Source of the DNA: an uncultured Porphyromonadaceae bacterium | GTDB lineage: Bacteria; Bacteroidota; Bacteroidia; Bacteroidales; Muribaculaceae | DNA length: 64,000 nt | Reading direction: 5' to 3' | Assembly (NCBI GenBank): GCA_900548875.1 | Contig: URMA01000006.1 | Span: 1-64,000, forward strand | Part shown: positions 58,490-64,000 of the stretch, in pieces | How positions within the stretch are numbered: position 1 is the stretch's first letter | How the letters are laid out: the number at the start of each line of letters is the position of its first letter | Program-made: the position numbers and the translations under genes | The notes under the pieces: model-generated | Databases searched by the model: none | Told to the model about the DNA's origin: nothing | Seen by the model: the letters and a program-made list of their open reading frames with translations, nothing else

Positions 58490-58972
58490 GAGTTTCAGAA
58501 CACCGACCTATATTTACACATCCATTCCAATCCTCATTTAGTACCGAAATCATCATCACACCAAAACTTCGCGAGCCACCCACATGATTTAATATCTGCT
58601 TGTATACCCCGATCCATCCATACTATTATCATTTCCTCTCGCTTTGCTTGATACAGCATTTCCGACAAAAATAGATATACTTAATCCGCCTAACGGCGTG
58701 GGACTATCTGAGATTCTCATAATTCCATCAACTCCACAGCATCAAGATAAATACGCAATTCTCACAGGGTTAAAAATCAGCATAAATACACCAGTCAAAA
58801 GCAAAACCAAAGACAAAAGTGAACGCATTACACATTCCAACCGCACCATGAATTCATTACGATGACTTCAACAAGCAAACACTAAACACCCCTTCAGCAC
58901 CAGAAACCATAAGGAAACGACAAGGCAACAGCAACGTCATACACGTTACGACACCTCAAGGCGATATATAAC
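58490..58972. other. Gene-free stretch of about 480 bases
   Basis: No gene is supported. Open frames of 60-78 codons on both strands show no recognisable domain and no clear start context. A plus-strand frame at 58644-58865 (starting MLDTAFPTKIDILNPPNG) is the best-looking one and could be a remnant of a decayed gene. No tRNA, repeat or two-box promoter is seen. It is enclosed by two strong terminators. Confidence 0.6.
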
Positions 58973-59006
58973 AAAAGAGGCCATGTCTTTCGACACGGCC
59001 TCTTTT
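58973..59006. terminator. Terminator of the exbB-exbD-exbD-tonB operon
   Basis: Arms GAGGCCATGTC (58977-58987) and GACACGGCCTC (58992-59002) with one G-T mismatch pair, 4-base TTTC loop and T runs on both strands (TTTTGTT on the minus strand). Its position after tonB makes it the operon end. Confidence 0.9.
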
Positions 59007-59029
59007 ATAGTTATAGATAACGCTGTATA

Positions 59030-59884
59030 TTAGTTTACACCTTGAAGTTTAAAGTTAACTGGAAGTGTATACCATACGTTTACAGCCTGTCCATTCATCT
59101 TACCAGGGATGAAGTTAGGAAGTGATTTACAAACGCGGATTGCTTCTCTATCGAGGTCACGGTCCACACTGCGAATAACTTTTACTTCACCGATTGCACC
59201 AGTCTTGGTTACAACGAATTGAACAACTACACGGCCTTGGATATTGTTTTCCATAGCCATAGTCGGATACTTGATATTCTTTGAAAGGTATTTCATCAAT
59301 TCAGCGTCACCACCAGGGAATTGAGGCATCTGTTCAACAGCAACGAATACCTTTTCCTTTTCTGGTTCTTTTTTCTCAACGATGATTTCGTCTTTGTGCT
59401 CACGAACAACGTTCAAGTCGTCAGTACCTTTGTCGAAGTCTGTGCTACCGAATGCTGTCTGCGAGTCCTGCAACTCATCTTGTGACTTGATTTCATCTTC
59501 TGCCTTAACGTCTTCGTCGTTGGCGATCTGAAGTTCCGTCACCTTCATCGTATTCAAAATTTCTTCAGGTAAAGCTTCCGGCTTCTGTTCTTCAATTTGA
59601 ATGGTTTCATCCTTATCTTCAGGTTCCTCCTGCTCGCCCATGTCCACCTGAACCAATTCCTGGCTTGCGTCATCGACAATATTAGCAGCAGCCCTTTCAA
59701 GAGCCATGTTAACCAATCGAAGAGCGAAGAAAATAACAACCACAGCAATAACAACAATAATCATTGCCTTATTGTGACGGCCATCTGATTTTCTACGCAT
59801 TTCATATGCGCCGTATTCTTTATTTTTGCCTTCAAAAACAATGTCACGCCATTCTTTTGATGAAAGATCCACATCTTTTGTCAT
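59030..59884 (-). CDS. tonB: Energy transducer TonB
   Basis: Links the proton motive force to TonB-dependent outer-membrane transporters such as SusC-type porins. The 284-residue protein has a cytosolic N-terminal part (VDLSSKEWRDIVFEGKNKEY, typical for the phylum), a membrane span (about 41-60), and an acidic/lysine-rich periplasmic spacer (GEQEEPEDKDETIQIEEQK) instead of the Pro-rich spacer of enterobacteria. The C-terminal TonB domain contains MPQFPGGDAELMKYLSKNI and NIQGRVVVQFVVTKTGAIGE. Last gene of the exb-tonB operon. Confidence 0.96.
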   Translation of the reverse strand: MTKDVDLSSKEWRDIVFEGKNKEYGAYEMRRKSDGRHNKAMIIVVIAVVVIFFALRLVNMALERAAANIVDDASQELVQVDMGEQEEPEDKDETIQIEEQKPEALPEEILNTMKVTELQIANDEDVKAEDEIKSQDELQDSQTAFGSTDFDKGTDDLNVVREHKDEIIVEKKEPEKEKVFVAVEQMPQFPGGDAELMKYLSKNIKYPTMAMENNIQGRVVVQFVVTKTGAIGEVKVIRSVDRDLDREAIRVCKSLPNFIPGKMNGQAVNVWYTLPVNFKLQGVN

Positions 59885-59932
59885 AGTTCTTTTCAGTTTT
59901 AAATGTTAACAAATTCCATTGATCTAATCATC

Positions 59933-60676
59933 TTATTTACGAGGATGCGCAATCAAATAATCTCTCAACAAAGCAGAGTCGGCAGCATTCATGTTGTCAA
60001 TCTGGTATTTGCTGATACTATTGATTTGCATTTCGTCAAGAGCGCTTACCAAAGTTTCGTATGAAGCCTGAGCTGTAGCCTTGATAATAACCGTCGGACG
60101 TTTCAAAGTTGAATCGTTACGGATTTCCTTAGACTTTTCCTGATATTGTTCGTCTGTCAGCTTTTTGGCTCTCCAATCAGCTTTCAAAAGGTCGATTTTT
60201 TCAACAACCTGTTTGTTGCGGTCACGCAATACGGCGCGGATACCTTGAGCCTGGCCGTTAGCATTTCCGAGGAATTCAATTTCCTTCAAGTTATTGTTGG
60301 CGTTGTCAAGAACGCCATCGCCGTTTGCATCAACAATACCGAGGTCACCACCCGGCTTACCTTCGTAGTAGTAGACATAGTTCTTTTTAACTTTGCCTGG
60401 TACACCATCAACAGCCTCTTCGCGGTCAGAATCAACAATGATAGTGATAGCTTCAGACTGTTTCACCTTATTTTGTTCAGTTTGATCCACTTTTTCATTA
60501 GTCGGAAGACTAATTTGCAATGTCTGAGACTTAATCATAGTGGTACAAAGCATAAAGAACGTAATAAGGAGCATGTTCATGTCAACCATCGGAGTAAAGT
60601 CGACATGGATTTGCATTTTTTTCTGGGCGCCTTTTTTAGCTTTTTTGTCGCCGCCCCCTTGTTCTATTTGTGCCAT
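59933..60676 (-). CDS. ExbD-type biopolymer transport protein (second copy)
   Basis: A 247-residue ExbD family subunit: one N-terminal span with the essential aspartate in the phylum's form (HVDFTPMVDMNMLLITFFML) and a long periplasmic part. Longer than E. coli ExbD (141 residues), with an insert after the span that contains KNYVYYYEGKPGGDLGIVDA. The C-terminal ASYETLVSALDEMQINSISK matches ExbD/TolR. Forms the force-generating complex with ExbB and TonB. It is 4 bases from the other exbD and is a diverged paralogue of it. Confidence 0.93.
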   Translation of the reverse strand: MAQIEQGGGDKKAKKGAQKKMQIHVDFTPMVDMNMLLITFFMLCTTMIKSQTLQISLPTNEKVDQTEQNKVKQSEAITIIVDSDREEAVDGVPGKVKKNYVYYYEGKPGGDLGIVDANGDGVLDNANNNLKEIEFLGNANGQAQGIRAVLRDRNKQVVEKIDLLKADWRAKKLTDEQYQEKSKEIRNDSTLKRPTVIIKATAQASYETLVSALDEMQINSISKYQIDNMNAADSALLRDYLIAHPRK

Positions 60677-60680
60677 ATGA

Positions 60681-61406
60681 TTATTCCTCTTCTGACTTTA
60701 ATGCGGTCATTAAACTAAACTTATTCATCTTCAATGTTTGCAAGTTGTCCATTACAACGTGAACCACTTCATACGGAGTAGACTGGTCTGCCTTGATGGC
60801 AATACCTTCACCACGTTTGATTTGAGATTCAAACGATACACCGTCAATGCTACTTGTCACGTCACGAGATACGTTGTAGATAGCATTCATCCAAATTTGG
60901 AATTCATTCGGCTTCGTCAAGTCTTTGTTGTAATCAATTGGAATACCGCAGTTAGGATTCTTTGAAGGGTCAAGGAATTCATCCTGTTTCAACTGAGGCA
61001 TATCCAAGAAATTAGCCATTTGAGACAAAGGAAGACCGAACATGTTGATTTTAGCAAATGTTTCGATTTGCTTTTGTGTAAAGTTGATTTTGTTTTTGTG
61101 AGTTTCGTTGTAAAGTTGTCCTGCATATTTCAGCACTTCTGCACGTACACGTTCACTTGACCATGTACTGTCTTGAGAACCTGCAATAGAGATAAACACG
61201 CGCTGTTCGGGATCGACCAAGACAGTAACCAGATTTGAAGTCGGAACTTTAATTTCTGATACTGACGACGGCGTGATTACAGTAACTGGTTCTTTCTGCA
61301 AGAAGGTAGAAGTCAACATGAAGAATGTAAGCAAAAGTACAGTAACGTCACTCATCGCAGTCATATCGATGAGGGTACTCTTCCTTTTGATTTTTACTCT
61401 TCCCAT
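60681..61406 (-). CDS. ExbD-type biopolymer transport protein (first copy)
   Basis: A 241-residue paralogue of the previous gene. The span contains the key aspartate in STLIDMTAMSDVTVLLLTFF, and the periplasmic part includes VFISIAGSQDSTWSSERVRA and a C-terminal STPYEVVHVVMDNLQTLKM. The two ExbD-type proteins are encoded side by side in the phylum and may form a heterodimer in the ExbB pentamer pore. It is 26 bases from exbB. Confidence 0.93.
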   Translation of the reverse strand: MGRVKIKRKSTLIDMTAMSDVTVLLLTFFMLTSTFLQKEPVTVITPSSVSEIKVPTSNLVTVLVDPEQRVFISIAGSQDSTWSSERVRAEVLKYAGQLYNETHKNKINFTQKQIETFAKINMFGLPLSQMANFLDMPQLKQDEFLDPSKNPNCGIPIDYNKDLTKPNEFQIWMNAIYNVSRDVTSSIDGVSFESQIKRGEGIAIKADQSTPYEVVHVVMDNLQTLKMNKFSLMTALKSEEE

Positions 61407-61432
61407 ATTATTAAATTTACCTTGTTAACAGA

Positions 61433-62257
61433 TTAGTGAGTTGCTGAGAATGTTTGAACGATTGAGAAACCGATTTCGTCGATTGCGTATGTAAGGTTAT
61501 CAATCTTGTTAGTGTAGAAGTTGTAAGAAATTACAGCGAAAGCACCAGTACAGATACCGAATGCAGTGTTGATAAGGGCTTCAGAAATACCAGTAGAAAG
61601 TTCAGTTGAGTCAGGAGCACCTGATGCAGCCAAAGCCTGGAATGATTTGATCATACCGATTACAGTACCGAGAAGTCCGACAAGAGTACCAAGAGTTGTC
61701 ATAGTTGCAACGATTGGCAGGTTCTGTTGCAATGAAGGCATTTCCAAAGCAGTTGCTTCTTCAACGGCCTGTTGCAAAGAAGTAAGTTTTTGTTCTTTTG
61801 TCAATACTGTGTTCTGGTCCATTTCTTTGTACTTAGTCAAAGCAGCAGAAACTACAGCAGCTACGCTACCTTTTTGCTTTGCACAAAGTTTTTGAGCATT
61901 GTCGATATCACCTTTAGCAAGAGATGCCTTTACGTTAGCAACGAACTTGCTGATGCTACCTGTACCTTTTGCACTGCTAAGAGCGATCCAACGTTCTACA
62001 GACAGAACGATAACTGTCAAAAGCAAAGTTTGAAGAACCGGCACGATAACACCACCCATATAAATAGTTCCCCAAATATCAACTGGGTGATTATTTTCGA
62101 AGTGAGATGCATCACCGAACCAGAAAATAAACAAGCAAACTGCGATGATAAAGCAGCATACGATTACTAAAAACGCATTTTTGATACCACGAACCTTGCT
62201 TAAACTTTCAGTTTTTGCCGCAGGCTTTTGTGGAGTGTTAGGCTTTTGAGCTTCCAT
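61433..62257 (-). CDS. exbB: MotA/TolQ/ExbB proton-channel protein
   Basis: The 274-residue inner-membrane subunit that forms the pentameric channel for ExbD. Three core spans are expected plus an extra N-terminal one (about 27-46), all typical for ExbB of this phylum. Motifs are LQQNLPIVATMTTLGTLVGL and MIKSFQALAASGAPDSTELS, which carry the channel-lining threonines, and ISEALINTAFGICTGAFAVI. First gene of the operon, transcribed from an exact two-box promoter. Confidence 0.95.
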   Translation of the reverse strand: MEAQKPNTPQKPAAKTESLSKVRGIKNAFLVIVCCFIIAVCLFIFWFGDASHFENNHPVDIWGTIYMGGVIVPVLQTLLLTVIVLSVERWIALSSAKGTGSISKFVANVKASLAKGDIDNAQKLCAKQKGSVAAVVSAALTKYKEMDQNTVLTKEQKLTSLQQAVEEATALEMPSLQQNLPIVATMTTLGTLVGLLGTVIGMIKSFQALAASGAPDSTELSTGISEALINTAFGICTGAFAVISYNFYTNKIDNLTYAIDEIGFSIVQTFSATH

Positions 62258-62428
62258 AATTTTGAAAATTGGTTGTTAAAAATTAGTTTTTAAAATATTA
62301 GTTAATAGTTAATGTTAATTCAGTTTCATCGAAAATCGTGCTTCACTAATGTGTGTTCGACCTCGTAAATCAGGCTTTCGAGGAACGCGTCAATGTCAAA
62401 CGGCGCTATTCCCCGCCGATTTTTAGGG

Positions 62429-62460
62429 CAAAAATATCATAATATTTTCACATAACCAAA
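62429..62460 (-). promoter_or_regulatory. exbB operon promoter
   Basis: Minus-strand TTTG (62460-62457), 20-base spacer, TATTTTTG (62436-62429): exact two-box match. Predicted start near 62422. Confidence 0.8.
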
Positions 62461-62571
62461 ACTGACTACATCTTTTTTATCAGACTGCCTCTATTTTTAT
62501 CAGTTTTTAATCATTCTGTCTCAATTTAAAAAAATTACCACGAAAGAAAGAAATATACGACATTTTTATCG

Positions 62572-62579
62572 TATATTTG
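62572..62579 (+). promoter_or_regulatory. Putative -7 box of the nqr operon
   Basis: TATATTTG, 55 bases before the nqrA ATG, with no matching -33 box (AAGA at the expected place). Confidence 0.5.
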
Positions 62580-62633
62580 GCGGCAAAAATCACAATTTAA
62601 ATCAATTAATAAACACAACATATTTGCTTGTAA

Positions 62634-63977
62634 ATGTATAATCTGATAAGAATTAAGAAGGGACTTGACCTTAACCTTATCGGAAATGCCACGGGTGATA
62701 TATCTGACTTAACCGCCAAATCTACAGAATTTGCCATTATTCCAGATGACTACCAAGGCTTTATACCGAAACTTTTGAAAAAAGAAGGTGAGAAAGTCCG
62801 CTCCGGAGAAGCTCTTCTCTACGACAAGAGCAACAATGAGGTAAAAGTGACCTCCCCAGTTTCCGGAACAATAAAAAGGATTGTTCGGGGAGAAAGAAGA
62901 AAAATTGAAAGAGTCGTAATAGAATCTGACAAATCCGACGAAGCCGTAAAATTCGACATCAGCGACCTTTCGACTGCCGGCATACGGTCGACATTGATGA
63001 ATGCCGGTATTTGGGCGATGATGCGCCAACGGCCTTATGACACAATGCCGGATCCAAGTAAAGAACCACGCGACATCTTTGTTACCACATTTGATTCAGC
63101 CCCGCTGTCCCCTGGCTACACCTTATATATAAAGGGGCATGAGGATTTGTTCAAAAAAGGAATTGAAATTCTTTCCAAACTGACTTCCGGCAAAGTCTAT
63201 ATCGGCTGCCAGCCCGATAATGTCATAGAAACGCCCTACTCCACCACGCAAATATTCAAAGGTCCGCATCCGGCAGGCAACGTAGGAATACAGATAGCCA
63301 ACACCCGACCGGTCAACAAGGGAGAAATCGTGTGGGCGCTCAATGCGGAAACGGTAGTGAGAATCGGACACCTATACACATTCGGAAAGATGGACTACAC
63401 CTGCATCATTGCCCTTACGGGCGAAATGATGACTGCTCCCTATTTTGCCAAGACAAAAATCGGTGCAACCGTAACATCCTTGCTGAAAGACCAATTGAAA
63501 GCAGCCACCGACGACTGCCGTATCATCTGCGGAAACGTGCTGACCGGTGTGAAGGAATCAATTGACGGCTACATCCACTTCCCATTCCGACAAATCACGG
63601 TCATTCCCGAAAATGCGCATAAAAATGAATTTATGGGATGGGCATCCCTCAGCACAAAAAAATACAGCGCCAGCCATACCTTCTTTTCCTGGCTGCTCGG
63701 GAAAAACAGGAAGTACCATTTCGATGCCAAAATCAACGGAGGAGAAAGAGCCATCATCATGGCCGGAGAGTACGACAAAGTACTCCCAATGGACATCTAT
63801 TCGGAATTCCTCATTAAAGCCATACTTGCCAAAGACATTGACAAAATGGAACAATTGGGAATTTACGAAGTAGCTCCGGAGGATTTCGCCCTCTGTGAGT
63901 TCATCGACACGTCGAAACTTGAACTGCAACGCATCGTCAGGGAAGGGCTTGACTATTTAAGAAAAGAAATGAACTAA
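62634..63977 (+). CDS. nqrA: Na+-translocating NADH:quinone reductase subunit A
   Basis: Peripheral subunit of the six-subunit sodium-pumping complex Nqr, which oxidises NADH, reduces quinone and exports sodium. The 447-residue length is standard. Features are the N-terminal IRIKKGLDLNLIGNATGD, the biotinyl/lipoyl-like segment KEGEKVRSGEALLYDKSNN with VKVTSPVSGTIK, and the central FKGPHPAGNVGIQIANTRPV. First gene of the operon, with nqrB expected at once downstream. Sodium motive force produced here may complement the proton force used by the ExbB-TonB system. Confidence 0.97.
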   Translation: MYNLIRIKKGLDLNLIGNATGDISDLTAKSTEFAIIPDDYQGFIPKLLKKEGEKVRSGEALLYDKSNNEVKVTSPVSGTIKRIVRGERRKIERVVIESDKSDEAVKFDISDLSTAGIRSTLMNAGIWAMMRQRPYDTMPDPSKEPRDIFVTTFDSAPLSPGYTLYIKGHEDLFKKGIEILSKLTSGKVYIGCQPDNVIETPYSTTQIFKGPHPAGNVGIQIANTRPVNKGEIVWALNAETVVRIGHLYTFGKMDYTCIIALTGEMMTAPYFAKTKIGATVTSLLKDQLKAATDDCRIICGNVLTGVKESIDGYIHFPFRQITVIPENAHKNEFMGWASLSTKKYSASHTFFSWLLGKNRKYHFDAKINGGERAIIMAGEYDKVLPMDIYSEFLIKAILAKDIDKMEQLGIYEVAPEDFALCEFIDTSKLELQRIVREGLDYLRKEMN

Positions 63978-63990
63978 AAATATTGCAACA

Positions 63991-64000
63991 GTGAAAAGCT
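63991..64000 (+). CDS. nqrB: Start of nqrB (partial, tentative)
   Basis: GTG at 63991 followed by AAA-AGC, 13 bases after nqrA. NqrB normally begins with Met-Lys and follows nqrA directly, so this is the likely start codon. Only three codons are visible, so the call rests on gene order. Confidence 0.4.

Larger units (their letters stand above)
62258..62633. other. Divergent promoter region of exbB and nqrA
   Basis: This 376-base A+T-rich gap holds no gene. It contains the exbB promoter (62429-62460, minus) and a -7 box for nqrA (62572-62579, plus). The exbB leader of about 165 bases includes a weak hairpin (CCTCG-CGAGG type, 62371-62393) but nothing I can name. No binding site for Fur or a similar regulator could be recognised. 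Confidence 0.6.

Noticed and set aside
58644..58865. 73-codon plus-strand frame in the gap after rplI
   Set aside because: No family resemblance or start context; kept only as a possible remnant.
60146..60718. 190-codon plus-strand frame over exbD
   Set aside because: Antisense shadow of the exbD gene.
1..64000. CRISPR arrays, tRNA or rRNA genes, insertion sequences, integrases and attachment sites
   Set aside because: None could be recognised on either strand by reading; no repeats with regular spacing, tRNA-like cloverleaf or transposase motifs were seen.

Overview
The window reads as chromosomal core DNA of a member of the Bacteroidota, most likely order Bacteroidales. The evidence is a gldB homologue, DUF4835- and DUF5606-type proteins, a CCDC81-type HU protein, an exbB-exbD-exbD-tonB operon, an nqr operon start, and promoters of the phylum-specific form TTTG-N19-21-TAnnTTTG. 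Coding density is high. I see no rRNA, tRNA, transposase, integrase, phage module or CRISPR array, so this is housekeeping territory rather than an island.

Layout. 1-2.1 kb (-): an MCE/MlaD-type lipid-transport protein and a cell-wall amidase. 2.2-6.0 kb (+): gldB, aroE and comEC, overlapping. 6.0-17.6 kb (-): an NlpC/P60 lipoprotein, a DUF5606 protein, coaE, ybbR-like, yajC, nusB, rlmB, recN, a DUF4835 protein, coaBC, a DnaQ-type exonuclease, dnaN and a CvfB-like S1 protein. 17.6-19.8 kb (+): a DUF3298-like lipoprotein, rsmG and a glyoxalase-II-type hydrolase. 19.8-21.7 kb (-): small membrane proteins (two YtxH-like paralogues, a holin-like protein and a basic partner) and marC. 21.66-21.89 kb (-): a stand-alone structured RNA downstream of rplT that fits the 6S-like Bacteroidales-1 RNA. 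21.9-25.2 kb (-): thrS-infC-rpmI-rplT. 25.3-27.4 kb (-): a large TPR protein.

27.5-34.0 kb (+): NDH-2, a double META-domain lipoprotein, a LysM protein with a substrate-binding-protein-like half, an outer-membrane beta-barrel, then a two-gene unit of a YtfE/RIC-like di-iron hemerythrin protein and a LuxR regulator with a degenerate receiver. 34.0-35.9 kb (-): a membrane protein joining an HU-type domain to a SPOR domain, and a TPR protein. 36.0-41.1 kb (+): mscS, a structured RNA leader, recJ and recQ. 41.0-47.2 kb (-): a CusCBA-type heavy-metal RND pump with His-rich accessory proteins. 47.3-49.0 kb (-): an S4 RNA-binding protein, pth and rplY. 49.1-57.1 kb (-): an AddB-like nuclease, holB, and an NtrC-type regulator with its hybrid kinase. 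57.3-58.4 kb (+): rpsF-rpsR-rplI. 59.0-62.3 kb (-): tonB, two exbD and exbB. 62.6 kb to the end (+): nqrA and probably the first codons of nqrB.

Nothing here is clearly a new defence or mobile system. The items most worth following are the 6S-like RNA after rplT, the structured leader before recJ, the RIC-like/pseudo-receiver pair, and the HU-transmembrane-SPOR protein, which may be made from a leaderless mRNA. Promoter calls come from reading consensus boxes by eye. Family names come from motif recognition, not database searches.
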